Assembly (NCBI RefSeq): GCF_027595985.1
Contig: NC_073304.1
Span: 220,046,000-220,109,999 of the forward strand
Reading direction: 5' to 3'
Length of the DNA: 64,000 bases
From: Sorex araneus
Taxonomy: Eukaryota; Chordata; Mammalia; Eulipotyphla; Soricidae
The position numbers were made by a program, and so were the translations under genes. The notes under the pieces are model-generated. The model was not told the DNA's origin, did not search any database, and worked only from the letters and a program-made list of their open reading frames with translations. This document shows positions 1-11,200 of the stretch, in pieces (the stretch's first letter is position 1; each line of letters begins with the position of its first letter).

Positions 1-53
1 GTCGCGTGCAAGGCAAACAAACGCTCTACCCACTGTGCTATCACTCCAGCCCC
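1..53 (-). mobile_element. SINE, cut by window start
   Basis: Antisense copy of the A-tailed tRNA-headed SINE. Only the head is inside the window, ending ...CTATCACTCCAGCCCC. Confidence 0.85.
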
Positions 54-278
54 AAGAGAACTCGGGCTTCTTCAAGGGCTAAGAAAGCCCCTACACACAC
101 CCCAGCATTAGATAGGAAAACATAAAAGTACACGTCTCAAGAGAGATGCTGGCGACACATGTGCTCAGACACTGCATGTACTTGGCCACGTGGGCGCAAG
201 CAGCACACAGGTTGGGGCAGCATATACGCACCCTTCCTTTGTTCACGGTGGCTTTTATAGGCTCTTTGTGGGTTGTCT

Positions 279-526
279 GGGCTGGAGCGATAGCACAGCG
301 GGTAGGGCATTTGCCCTGTACGTGGCTGACCCGGGTTGGATTCCTCCATCCCTCTCGGAGAGCCTGACAAAGTACCGAGAGTATCCCACCAGCACAGCAG
401 AGCCTGGCAAGCTCCCCGTGGCTTATTTGATATGTCAAAAACAGTAACAACAAGTCTCACGCTGGAGACGTTACTGGTGCCCACTTCAGCAAATCGATGA
501 ACAACGGGACAACAGTGCTACAGTGC
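279..526 (+). mobile_element. Second-type SINE (tRNA head, ACAGTG tail), with TSD
   Basis: Shares the tRNA-like head with the common SINE up to the B-box region. It then switches to a different body (CTCTCGGAGAGCCTGACAAA, then ACGTTACTGGTGCC, then AAATCGATGAACAACGGGA) and ends in ACAGTGCTACAGTG, not poly(A). A 9-bp target-site duplication GGGTTGTCT flanks it at 270-278 and 527-535. About 250 bp, apparently full length. Confidence 0.85.
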
Positions 527-535
527 GGGTTGTCT

Positions 536-952
536 TGATCCGGAAGATCTGGAGTCTTCTCAGGGCTGAATCACTAAAGTTAGTTAATCGGATTAAAGGA
601 GAGGTCTGAGGATTTTCAAGAGAGGAACTTCATGGGAGGGGTCCAATCTCCTCAGGGTCTGCTGAAGGTCCTATCTGGTCTCTGTTTTCCATATCCACAG
701 AGTGAATCAATCTTAAAATTTTCCTTCCCAGAAGTTTTGTTGACCTAAGTTTCATTGCTGAGGGCCTTTCTCTGTCTACCTGCCTACATCAGTAGGACGC
801 AGGGATCGAAACCAGGGTGCAAGACAAGTACCCAACCCATTGCACTATCTTTCCACTACACTTTGTTTGAATTTTAACTAATGTTTCTCCATGAGAAAAA
901 TGGTTTTCAGGTAGCTAAGCTTTGTTTTTTGCCCCATAAAAATCAGATTTCT
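536..952. other. Unique sequence, no gene seen
   Basis: No open frame, exon-like match or clear repeat apart from a weak SINE-like antisense piece near 785-855 (GACGCAGGGATCGAAACC). Confidence 0.5.
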
Positions 953-1129
953 GGGCCGGAGTGATAGTACAACAGATAGGGCGTTTGCCTCGTATGTGGC
1001 CAACTCAGGTTTGATCCCCAGTATCCCATGTGGTCCCCTGAGCACTGCCAGGAGTGAATCCTGAGTACAGAGCCAGGAGTAACCCCTGAGCATTTCTGGG
1101 TGCAACCCAAAAAGCAAAAAAAAAAAATC
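953..1129 (+). mobile_element. SINE, A-tailed, full length
   Basis: Complete copy from GGGCCGGAGTGATAG to the A tail. Imperfect target-site repeat AATCAGATTTCT / AATCAAATTTCT at the two ends. Confidence 0.9.
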
Positions 1130-1165
1130 AAATTTCTCTAGTCAGATAATAAAAATCTAATTTTT

Positions 1166-1276
1166 AGATCTGGAAGTAGCTCAGTGGTAGAATATTTGCC
1201 TTGCATGGGTGAGGGGCTGGGTTCAACTCCTGATGCCTCATAGTCACCCTGAGTACCAAGAGGTGTTGCCAAAAAA
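1166..1276 (+). repeat. Short tRNA-like relic
   Basis: TAGCTCAGTGGTAGA (A-box) and GGTTCAACTCC (B-box) are closer to a real tRNA than the main SINE head. The body after the B-box only weakly resembles the main SINE. Probably an old tRNA-derived SINE; too diverged for a functional tRNA. Confidence 0.55.
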
Positions 1277-1306
1277 TTTTTTAAAAATTTATTAATGTTT
1301 GGTTGT

Positions 1307-1484
1307 GGGGCTAGAGTGATAGCACAGCGGGTAGGGCGTTTGCCTTGCATGTGGCTGACCCAGGTTCGACTGCCAGCATCCCATATGGTCCCCTGAGCAC
1401 CGCTAGGGATAATTCCTGAGTACAAAGCCAGGATTAACCCCTGTAGTGCCTCTCCGGGTGTGATGCAAAAAGCAAAAAAAAAGA
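1307..1484 (+). mobile_element. SINE, A-tailed, full length
   Basis: Full-length sense copy with intact A-box (TAGCACAGCGGGTAGGGC) and A tail. Confidence 0.9.
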
Positions 1485-1785
1485 ATTTAAAAAAATGCTT
1501 GGCTGTAATTTTTAGCTTAAAAAGAGTTTAAGAGCAAAAGAGATACTACTAGGAGTAAAGTAGTAGCTTGCATGCAGCTCAAAGCCTTCTCTTGGGTTTC
1601 TTCTCCGAGAGAAAAGAGAAGGGAAAAGCTGAGATATGAACAGAGTACTAGAACAAATGCACTGGCTGTGCATAGCACCCAGGTGCCCCTTCTGTCTAGA
1701 ATCTTCCATTGGACTCCCCCAGCAAGCAGGGGGCTCCCAGCCCCAAACCCTCCTTGAGTGATGCCATCCTTCAAGTTCAGAGTTC

Positions 1786-2030
1786 AGGGCTGGGGAGACC
1801 ACTCCAAGGGGCTGAGCCCAGGCTTTGCATGTGGGAGCTCCAGGTTTCATCCCCAGCACCACCCTATGCAGTGAACTGGCCCCAGCACTGCCCATTGCAG
1901 GCCAAAATTTAAAAAAGAAATCACAGCAACTATTCTACTCCAAAATAATTGTGCAAGGCCAAGTTGTAGTGCGGAGGTCAATCACATGTCTTGAAAGTAG
2001 AAAACCTGGATTTGATCCCTGAGGCAAAAA
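1786..2030 (+). mobile_element. Two old diverged SINE copies
   Basis: 1786-1915 is a diverged sense copy (GGGCTGGGGAGACC ... CCCAGCACC). 1958-2030 is a partial sense copy ending in CA-rich DNA. Confidence 0.55.
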
Positions 2031-2198
2031 ACAAACACAAATAAACAAAAGAGATTGTAACAAGAAATAGGGAAGCCTGGCTTTTGAAGTCCCTTACAGA
2101 TTTCTCATTTCCACTTTCTCAGGGATGAGCCTTCAGCTCCTCGAGGTTTAAGTTCATTGTCAGGTAGCAGAAGTGAATACATCAAAATATCTTTTGTT

Positions 2199-2371
2199 GG
2201 GGCTGGAGCGATAGCACAGCGGGTAGGACGTTTGCCTTGCACGCGATCGACCTGGGTTCGATTCCCAGCATCCCCTGTGGTCCCCTGAGCACCGCCAGGA
2301 GTGATTCCTGAGTGCATGAGCCAGGAGTACCCCCTGTGCATCGCTGGGTGTGACCCAAAAAGCAAAAAAAA
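2199..2371 (+). mobile_element. SINE, A-tailed, full length with TSD
   Basis: Near-consensus young copy. TCTTTTGTTG repeats on both sides as target-site duplication. Confidence 0.92.
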
Positions 2372-2434
2372 ATAAGTCTTTTGTTGTTTGGGGAGACTTT
2401 TTTGTTTGTTGGGGTTTTTGTTTTGTTTTGCTTA

Positions 2435-2593
2435 ATCTTGGTATTGGGTCACTCTCAGATGTGCTCCAGTGCTTAGCCTTGACTTTGTGCAGGGATCATT
2501 TCTGGTGGGTTTTGGGGACTCTAAGGGGTGCCAGGGATCAAACCCAAGTCAACTGTGTGCAAGGTAAATGCTCTACGCACTGTACTTCCGCCC
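2435..2593 (-). mobile_element. Old SINE, antisense
   Basis: Diverged antisense copy (GGGTCACTCTCAGATGTGCT ... GTACTTCCGCCC). Confidence 0.75.
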
Positions 2594-2640
2594 ACTTCAT
2601 AATATCTTTTCACACAGTCCTTGGTCACTTTGGTTGTTGT

Positions 2641-3262
2641 TTTTTTTTTTTAGTGAATCACCCTGAGGAACAGTTACATACTTACAAACTTTCATGCTTT
2701 CGTTTCAGTCATACAATGATCGAGTACCCATCCCTTCACCAGTGCCCATTTTTCACCACCAATGATCCCAGTATCCCCCCCTCCCCACCCCGCCTCTCTT
2801 TTGTTCTCTTTTTCCTTTTGGGTGTTGTAGTTTGCAATAGAGGCATTGAGTGGCATTGAGTAGCCATTTTCTTTGGTCTATAGTTTACATTCGGCACTCT
2901 GCTCCCAACCCAAACGGGTCCTCCAAACACCCTTTACTTGGTTTTCCCTTCTTTATCTGAGCTGTTTCCCTCAGCATTTGAGGCCAGCTTCCAAGCCATG
3001 GAGTAAACCTCCTGGTCCTTATCTTTATTATTCTTGGGTGTTAGTCTCCCATTCTGATACGTTATATTCCACAGAAGAGTGGAATATAAAGTGGAATCTT
3101 TCTATGTCTGTCCCTCTCTTTCTGACTCATTTCACTTAACATGATACTTTCCATATTGATCCACTTATATGCAAATTTCATGACTTCATCTTTTCTAACA
3201 GCTGCATAGTATTCCATTGTGTAGATGTACACTTTGGTTATCTCTTACATCCTATTTTGTCC
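2641..3262 (-). mobile_element. L1 3' end (LINE), truncated
   Basis: On the minus strand the typical L1 3' region is read: ACAATGGAATACTATGCAGC, then AAGTGAAATGAGTCAG, then ATTCCACTCTTCTGTGGAAT. It ends GTGATTCACTAAAA plus an A run. About 620 bp of 3' end without the coding body, the usual 5'-truncated form. Confidence 0.85.
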
Positions 3263-3496
3263 TCTATCTGGTTCACCTTTGTTTTGCTAGCATTCTCCCA
3301 ATAAATCAAATCAAGTGGAACATTATTTATTCTAGAAAGGGACTCTGGGCAGTAACTAAACAACTGTGACTGTGCCAGTATATCTATAAGATTCCCGTCT
3401 TGTATCTTGTCAAGGTTCATATGCCAGGTGACTGCTGATACCAACAGAGGCCCATCACAGCCTTCCTCCTGTTACCCATCCCCTCTTCATTCCCGA

Positions 3497-3500
<4 letters not shown>

Positions 3501-3526
<26 letters not shown>
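3501..3526. repeat. (TG)n microsatellite
   Basis: Perfect TG dinucleotide run of about 13 units. Confidence 0.95.
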
Positions 3527-3527
<1 letters not shown>

Positions 3528-3610
3528 TTATGAACCACAAAGAGCTGGAGTTAGTTCTGAGACATGGGTACTTTATGCACAGATAAAAGTCATGAACAAG
3601 TTCAATGTTT

Positions 3611-3785
3611 GGGGGCCAGAGTGATAGCACAGTGCGCATTTGCCTTTCATATAGCCAACCCGGGTTGGATCCCCGGCATCCAATATGGTCCCCTGAGCAC
3701 CACAAGGAGTGATTCCTGAGTGCAGAGCCAGGAGTAACCTCTGAGCACTGCTGAGTGTGACCCAAAAACAAAATGAGCAACAACA
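3611..3785 (+). mobile_element. SINE, A-tailed
   Basis: Sense copy with a small deletion in the head (CACAGTGCGCATTTGCC), otherwise full length. Confidence 0.88.
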
Positions 3786-3920
3786 AAAAATTTCTAAAAG
3801 AAAAAAAAGAGGTTAGATTCTGGAGGAAGACAAGAAGCTGCCTTTGGGAGGTAGAATTTCAGGAAGATGGAGAGCAATTGAGAGACAACAAGCCACAGAG
3901 CAAAGAAAGGTGAAAGGGAT

Positions 3921-4180
3921 CAGGATCTTGGCTCAGTGCCTTGGTGGTAGGGCATTTGCCTTACGAGTTTTGAGACTCTAGGTTCCATCCTGGAACTAGC
4001 TTTTGTTGTTACTGCTGCCAGTTTATTTTAAGGTGGGGAAATGGTTCAAAAGGTCTGGGGGGAGGGTCCAAAGAGATAGCACTTGCTTTGCATGTGGAAG
4101 TCCCAGGTTAGATCCCTGGCACCACGTGGTAACCCAGCATCGCTAGGGACTGTCCCCAAGCATTGCAGGTATGACCAAAA
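3921..4180 (+). mobile_element. Two old SINE copies
   Basis: Partial head at 3921-4000 and a diverged fuller copy at 4059-4180 (AAAGAGATAGCACTTGCTTT ... GCAGGTATGACC). Confidence 0.6.
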
Positions 4181-4189
4181 GAAGACGGG

Positions 4190-6260
4190 CGGAAAAAAAC
4201 CTGCCCTGTCTTCTGTTTTCTTGTAGCCTTCGAAGAAATTAGTAGAAAGAAGCTCAGAGTCTTGGAAGATGGCAGAGTGAGTGCTGGTTTCTAAGTTAGG
4301 ACCCAGTGCCATACTGTCTCTGTTCCCGGTGCACTTCAAGCAGACATTTAACTGGAAGACATTCGGGAAAACTCTCCAAAATACAAAGAATGAATCATTT
4401 TTTTGGATGTCACAGTTCATCTTGATTCCATGTTTCCTTGTGGGAAACAGATTGCTCCACGTCCCACGGACAAAGTCTGCAGAACCATCAGGAAGATGAG
4501 TCAGGGAGCAGCCGGTTCCCCCGGCTGGCTCAGGCAGCAGCTGCCCGACCCGCAGGCTCACAGCGCCCCCTGCTGTTAAACCGCAGAGGTCCCGATGCGG
4601 AACGGAGCCCTCCGCAGAGTTCCAGAAGGGAACAAGAACTGAAAAAATTCAGAATCAGCTTTCTTGCAGAACCTTAGGAAGTGCTAAGATATGGCAATAA
4701 GAATGAAGCAAAGTAAACCTGTGTAAATGATTTTTTTTCATTTTCCGTTTCTCCAAGCGGAGTGGAAATCCCCCATTCTATCCACAGCCAGGTTCCAGAA
4801 CAGGAAAAATAAAACAAAAAAAACCTTGTTTAGCACCATTCATAAAAACACGTGGACACAGTTGCCATAGAGATTGAGCCCAGAGTCACAGAAAGGGGGA
4901 CACAGTCAGGTTTGGAATTACATGGAGGGAACTGGGGGGGTTCCTGTTTTGAACTACAGAAGAAATCTCTTGTTTTTCAATTACAGCATTATAACATGTG
5001 TACCAGTCCTCCGAGAGGTAAAATCAGAGACTGCGTTACAATGGAAGGGTTTCTCTTCTATTTATAACTTGCTTATTTAATCCTTTTTTGCTTGCCAAAA
5101 GGCACCAGACGGCTTCAAGATCCTTAAATGGCCCCGTCCTAAAATCACATAGTAGTTAACTGCAGGAGAGATGCTCTTTCATAAAAGAGGAACAAGATGT
5201 AGGCCACATATAATTGGGATAATCTTTTTGTTTTTGTCCCTGGTGGTACTCAGGGGCTACTCCCCCAAATTTATGTTCTTTTGCTCTTGGCCATTCTGAG
5301 GGGGAGCCAAGTTCTGGGTTCTGGAGATTGAACCCAGGACTCCTGTCCCGGCCCCGTATAATCTTTGGGAAAGTACGGTAACAGACATCCAGGAACCACA
5401 CAGCACTCCGGAGCTTGGAGGCTGCGTCTCCCTGCTGAAACACTGCCCGAGCTTCAGGCTCTTGGCCCGAAAGTAGACTATGAATTCACATCTACAGAAA
5501 GCAGCAATGTTCTGAAGTAACTCAATTAGGATGTTTTTGAGTCACTTATGCAAGAAATCATTAGTTGACAAAGAAAGGGAAAGAGAGCCACAGTCTGGGC
5601 ACTGTGGTGTCCCTCACGCCTGCCCAGGGCCCTGGTTCAGTGCCCTAAGGAGTGAGGGGAGCAGCGGGAGAACGAGGGGGCTCATGAACAGGGGAAGGGC
5701 TAGGCCTTCGCTCTGGAAGTTCACCAGAAACCCAAGTGGAATGAGACGAGTTATGCCTTAGGATACTATTAAAGGAGCCTACGGGATGATTAGCCCAAAA
5801 TGAGTGTTTATGCACACACCCACATAGAATATACATTCTGGAACATTCCTTTAACCCCCAGAGAAACAGTGAGAAGGGGCACCCTCTGGTCTTTAAGGTT
5901 TGATCAGGAAAATACCCATGGCTGCTTAAGGTGTGCAAGCTGTGGTCAGGCAGAGCGGGGGTCCCTGCGGGCCACGAGCACATTTGATGTGGACGACACA
6001 TTCACAGGAATCGGCACCTACTGACCCAAGCCCACCCCCTCCCCTTTAGTCCCAAGTGGCTGCCCTGCCATGCCAGAGGCCACGTTGCTCCCTTAATAAG
6101 AGCTTAGATGATTAAAGAAACTCCAGCCACCCTAGAAACACAGCGGGTACCACACCCTCCTCAGAAACACTCCTGCAGACAGCGGCTATCTCCTGCCCCT
6201 TCCGGATCTGTCCCAGCTCTAACCACAGCACAGCCAGGGTCACTCAGGAGAGTGATAGGG
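4190..6260. other. Unique sequence upstream of AARSD1 3' end
   Basis: About 2 kb with little SINE content apart from one old antisense copy at 5227-5357. No gene found. In human this interval lies between G6PC1 and AARSD1. Two CATTCC-type (TEAD-like) motifs near 5833-5850 are noted without further support. Confidence 0.4.
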
Positions 6261-6269
6261 AACTTTCCT

Positions 6270-6633
6270 CCTCTTTTATTTATTTTTTGGGGTGGGGGTA
6301 GGGCCACACCTGCAAGTGCTCAGGGGTTACTCCCAGCTCTGCCTACATGGATCATTCCTGTTGGGGCTTTGGGAACAATCTGAGGTGCCAGGGATGTATT
6401 TTTTTTATTTTATTTTTTTGCTTTTTGGGTCACACCTGGCAACGCACAGGGGTTACCCCGGCGGTGCTCAGGGGACCATATGTGATGCTGGGACTCAAAC
6501 CCGGGTCGGCCGCATGCAAGGCAAACGCCCTACCTGCTGTGCTATTGCTCCAGCCCCAAGAGGTGCCAGGGATGTAACCTGGGTCTGCCAAATACTAGGC
6601 AAGCACCCTAGCTGCTATACTATCACTCCTCCA
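6270..6633 (-). mobile_element. Old antisense SINE split by a younger antisense SINE
   Basis: The young copy (6399-6559) sits inside an older one. The target-site duplication GAGGTGCCAGGGATGTA is perfect at 6382-6398 and 6560-6576, and the older copy resumes after it (ACCTGGGTCTGCC ...). Confidence 0.92.
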
Positions 6634-6637
6634 CGCC

Positions 6638-6720
6638 TGTTAGGAGTGATCCCTGAGCACAGAGCCAGGAGTAAGTCCCGAGTACCACCATGAAGCCTAC
6701 CATACCCCCCAGCAAAAAAT
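6638..6720 (+). mobile_element. SINE tail fragment
   Basis: Only the 3' half of a sense copy (AGGAGTGATCCCTGAGCACA onward) is present. Confidence 0.65.
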
Positions 6721-6733
6721 AAAAAGCAAGTTA

Positions 6734-6980
6734 GTGTGCGTTTGCCGCCCCGGCCCACGGGCTGCCCGAACACATATTGCCCACATCTCCCCTCTCGAGA
6801 TGTGGACTTCCATATCTAATGCTAGGATGTGTCCTGGGGCTCCCAGTCCACCCTGGAGAAGCCCACACTCTCTATACTCTCTCTTGAGCATCTCTCTCCC
6901 TGCCACCCCCAGAAGCCCATGTTCTCTCAAGCATTCACCCCTCAGAACTTCCAAATAAAGTTTTTACTTTAAAAAAAAAA
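6734..6980 (+). mobile_element. Retroposed sequence of unknown origin with AATAAA, A tail and TSD
   Basis: About 240 bp of sequence unlike the SINEs. It ends CCAAATAAAGTTTTTACTTT followed by A12. AAAAGCAAGTTAG just before it and AAAAGCAAATTAG around the end of the A tail look like a target-site duplication. It may be a retrocopy of a transcript 3' end or of a solo-LTR-type transcript. No coding match. Confidence 0.55.
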
Positions 6981-6999
6981 AAGCAAATTAGAAACACTT

Positions 7000-8170
7000 C
7001 CTTTTCCCTTTTTGGTGGGGGAGGCCTGACAGGGGGAGTTCAGGGTTCCCAGGACCCCTCCCTGGGATTCCCGGCCCACCACAGTAGTGGTTCAGTGCCA
7101 GGGCTGGAGGATGTGGGCCTGCAGGATTGCCCAGGCCACCCAGGGGCCCTCGGGGCCACACTCAGCAGTCCTCTGCATTGTGATGCCACAGAGGGACCAG
7201 AGTTGGCCCCAAACAGGGCAGGTGCCTTAGCCCCGGGCTATCTCACCAGTCCCTCACTTTCTTCAGTCTTATCCTCTCTTGATGCACGAAGCCCAAAATT
7301 CTACTCAAGTCCATGATAAGTCCAAAGCCTCCTCTCCTAATCTCGGGACAGTGTGGTCTCCTGTTCTACCCACTGTTCCGAAGTGCTGGGCACCCTCCTC
7401 CCTGGACTTCCATCTCCTTTCAGACTTGACAATGTCCGTTATTATTTCTGTGGTGCCAAGGATCGAACCCAGGGCCTCCCAGGTGCATGGCAAATCTTTC
7501 CCACTGACAGATTCCGTCCCTGGCCCGTCTTGAGTCTATTTCAAGTATTTGTTTATTGGGGTGGGGGCGGGGAGGCGGGGGCCCTGGGAAGCTGATGCTC
7601 TCCCTCTGAGCTACATCCCAGCCCCCCTCGTGTGTTTAGCGGTTCTGAGATTGCAGCAGAGGGAAAAGGATCTGGTCTTCCTCTTCCTTGGGCCATGCAG
7701 TCGGGAGCTCTCCTCTCCCGCGGGGCCCGTGTGCCCTGGCATCAGGCTCCCCTTTCAATGCCCCCTGGGTGAAGCTGGAGCCTCTGTCCACTTGATAAGT
7801 TTTATGGCTTCTTGATCTATTGGCAAAGCTGCTGATACTTTTTGGGTCTGACACACAAGAATAGAAAACAAAAGACAAAAAAAGAAAATTAAGTTAAAAA
7901 AAAAGAAAACGAAAGACAAAAGGAGATATTTTCTTTTAGTAGATGTGAGGAACAAAGATTCCCTCACCCACGGAAGGAGTCTAAGGCTGGGGCAATATGC
8001 AGCCAGGCCCTGCATGCTCCTCGCCCCCCCCACCCACCAAGTCACTGCCTGTCGCAGCCCCACTGAGCCTGTCCACACTCCAGGCTCCTCCTGGGCCTGA
8101 GGCAGGCCTCAGAGGGGCCGACAGAAAGCCGGCTATTTACTCCCTACTTGGCGCACTCTGGAGAGCGGCA
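7000..8170. other. Mostly unique DNA with old antisense SINE pieces
   Basis: Diverged antisense SINE fragments at about 7440-7526 (GTGCCAAGGATCGAACCC) and 7590-7626. The rest shows no gene. Open frames here are short and without family motifs. Confidence 0.45.
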
Positions 8171-8204
8171 TGAACTGTTCCTATGTGGCCCCACGCCAAA
8201 CTAT

Positions 8205-8210
8205 TTTATT
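8205..8210 (-). terminator. AARSD1: AARSD1 poly(A) signal AATAAA
   Basis: AATAAA on the minus strand lies only 38 nt past the AARSD1 stop codon, so the 3' UTR would be about 60 nt, unusually short. This is the only canonical signal close to the stop. Confidence 0.75.
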
Positions 8211-8247
8211 GTCCGAGAGACTGTGGGTCCAGGAGGCCCGTCCACGC

Positions 8248-11200
8248 TCACTCCTCGGAGCTCTGCCTGCTGACGTAGTCCTGGAGAAGCGCCTGCACTT
8301 CCGCCCGCTGACTCATCCTGGTGGCCTTGCCCTGAAAGCGGCCTTTCTTGCCCGCACCTTTGCCTTCCAGGATCTCAGCCACCCTGGAATGGAGAGAGAC
8401 AACCGGGTCTAGGAGGGAAAATCCGGGGCCAGTCCTGACTCTTCCCCGGGGGACCCGGGAAGGGGAGGAGAAAGGCAGGTGGTTTCTAAGAATCCACGTT
8501 AGAGACGGTTGGCAGGGGGCCACAGTGAGGGTACAAGGGTTAAGGCACTTGCCTTGCATGCAGGCTGCTGATACCTGTTTGATGCCTGGCACCATAGATG
8601 ACCCCTTTCCCCCCACCCCTGCCGAGGACCACCAGGAGTGATCCCTGAGCATAGAAGCTGGAGTAAGCCCTGAGCATGGTGGGCTGCGGCCCCTCCCCCC
8701 AGCACAACAATACTCGCATTAGAGTCCCGGATTGGATGCCCAGAAGCCATGAGCCCGATATCTGCCAGGACCCACCCCAAAGCGCCAAGCCAGGGGTAGC
8801 CCCGAGCACCCCAGCTAAAAATGTGTGAACATCACAGCTAGGCATGACCCCAGCCACTGCAATAACCATTACAAAAGAAGATGAAGAGGGGGAGGAGGAA
8901 AGAAAAATAAATAAGTAACGCTATAGTTTTGGTTTGGGAGGCCACACTTGGCAGTGCTCAGGGCTTACTCTTGGCTCTGTGCTCATGCTCAAGGATCACT
9001 CCTGGCAGGGCTTGGGGGGACCCTACGGGGATGGTAAGAACGGAACCCGGGTTGGTCGTGTGCAAGGCAAGCATCCTGCCCACTGTGCTGTCTCTCAGGC
9101 AGCCCAAAATAACACTATTGGGTTTCAGAGATGGCTGAGATCATGGACGTGGCCTCTCCCTGGGAATGGGCTATTGGTGAGGTTGCCTGGCTCCCCCACC
9201 CAGAAAAGGGGGTCCCCACAGATTACCTGGGTCCCAGGGTCTCCACGGCCTCTGCGGGCCCAGCCAGGAGGAAGAGGCCTGCGCCTCTCTCCTCGCCCAC
9301 GGTCAGGAACAGGAGGGTCCCCTAGGAGGTGACACAGGACGAAAGCCCTACGCTGAAGGCTTTCAGTGCCATCACTAAGCCTTCAGGCAGCCTACACCCA
9401 CCCTATACCCCAAACTCTATTCAGTCTCAAGAACGGATTTGTGGGGCTGGAGTGATAGCACAGCGGGTAGGGCATTTGTCTTGCACGCAGCCAACCCGGG
9501 TTCGATTCCCAGCATCCCATAAGGTCCCTGAGCACTGCCAGGAATAAATCCTAAGTGCATAGCCAGGAGTAACCCCTGTGCATTGCCGGGTGTGACCCAA
9601 AAAGCAAAAAGAAAAAAAAAAAAAGGAACAGATTCGTGTTCCCCTAAGCCGTGAGTTTCCTAAAGCAGCTCATCCACGCTGGTGCCCCCGAGCCAAGAAC
9701 CTTCTCACACAGGAAGAAGGCAAAAGCTGCTAACCCTAACCAGCACAGGAACTTTTTATTTTATTTGGGAAGGGTCACCCCCAGTGGTGGTCAGGGCTTA
9801 CTCCTGTCTCTGCACTCACGCATCACTCCTGGAGGTGCTCGAGGGACCATAACCAATATGGGGAATCAAACCCGGGTCAGCTGTATGCAAGGCGAGTGCC
9901 CTACCCACTGTACTCTCTCCCCGTATTTGTATGTTTTGGGAAAGGGAGTATTCCCAGATGGGCTTGGGACAGAGGCTGTTAGGACTATGTTGGGAGGTGT
10001 CTGGGGAAACGTCACGTAGTTCCAGGGATGAGCTCGAGCGCTGAGCTGTATCTCTCCCAGCCCCTGTCTCCAGCTTTGCTCATTCGAAGCCAGAAACCTC
10101 AATACACATGGCTGTCCCCCAGGAGAGCCATTCCACGCTGCAAGGAACAGGAAGAATAAACAAGAAGAGAGGGCCCAGGCGATAGTCCAGCGGGGAGGAC
10201 ACTTGCCTTGCATCGGGTTCGATCCCTGGAGTCCCATATGGTTCCCCAAGCACCTACCAGAAGTGATTCCTGAGTGCAGAGTCAGAAGTCAACCCTGAGC
10301 ATTGCTGGGTGTGATTCAAAAACCAAAGAGGAAAAAACCAGGAAGCGAGAAACAGAGGGACCAGAGCAGGCATCCGAAAGGGGTTTCTGAGGTCAGTGCC
10401 ATCACTAAGCCGCAGGGATGTGGCAGTCCCAGTTGGGGCCAGAGGCAAAGGCAAAGGGAGTCACTCCCGGCAGGGCTCAGGGGGCCATCTGGGGTGCTGG
10501 AGTTCAAACACGGGTTGGCTGCAGGCAAGGCAAACATTCTGAACTTCTTCCTTCCAGGGGCCTGGTGAGCCCCAGAGTCCTAAAACCAGGCCCTTGGCAC
10601 ACAGACACTGGGACCTCAGCCCGGGTGGCGCTCCAACGCCGAGAAAAGGATCTGTGGAAAAGGCACGGCCCCCAGCGGGCCACAGCACAGACCTCGCTTC
10701 ATCCCTACACAGAGCTTGCTTCATGGGCAGATCTCAGGCAGTCATCCTGGGGACGCGGGGATGCCTCACAGGGTCAGAGCACATGAGTGCCAAGGGAGGG
10801 GCCTGGACCCAGTCCCCAGCACACACCAGAGGCAGTCTCTGAGCACCAGGTGGAACCCCCAAGATTATATTTTAATAAAAAAAAAAGTAGGGTAAAGAGA
10901 AATAGTACAGTGGGGAGGGTGTTTGCCTTACACGCGGCCAACCCAGGTTCAATCCCCAGCATCCCATATGGTTCCCCAAACACCACCAGGAATAATTCCT
11001 GAGTGCAGAGCCAGGAGTAACCCCTAACCCCCGACCACTGCCAGGTGTGACCCAAAAAGCAAAAAAAAAAAAAAAAAAGGTAAGAAATTTCTAGTCGTGG
11101 CTTCAGCAAACCTAACCACCCCCGCCTCCCTCTCCCCCACGCCGCCTCACTTAGGCCGCCAGCACGGGGAACACTCCTCTTACCTCTGACCCGATCTCGT

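Noticed and set aside
3262-3480. Extension of the L1 fragment with a short minus-strand frame
   Set aside because: I could not match it to L1 coding sequence with confidence, so the L1 call stops at 3262.
4046-4561. 171-codon open frame on the minus strand
   Set aside because: Runs through an old SINE at its downstream end and has no recognisable protein features.
1-8200. G6PC1 3' exon, expected upstream by human gene order
   Set aside because: No G6PC1 coding sequence seen; it must lie further upstream.
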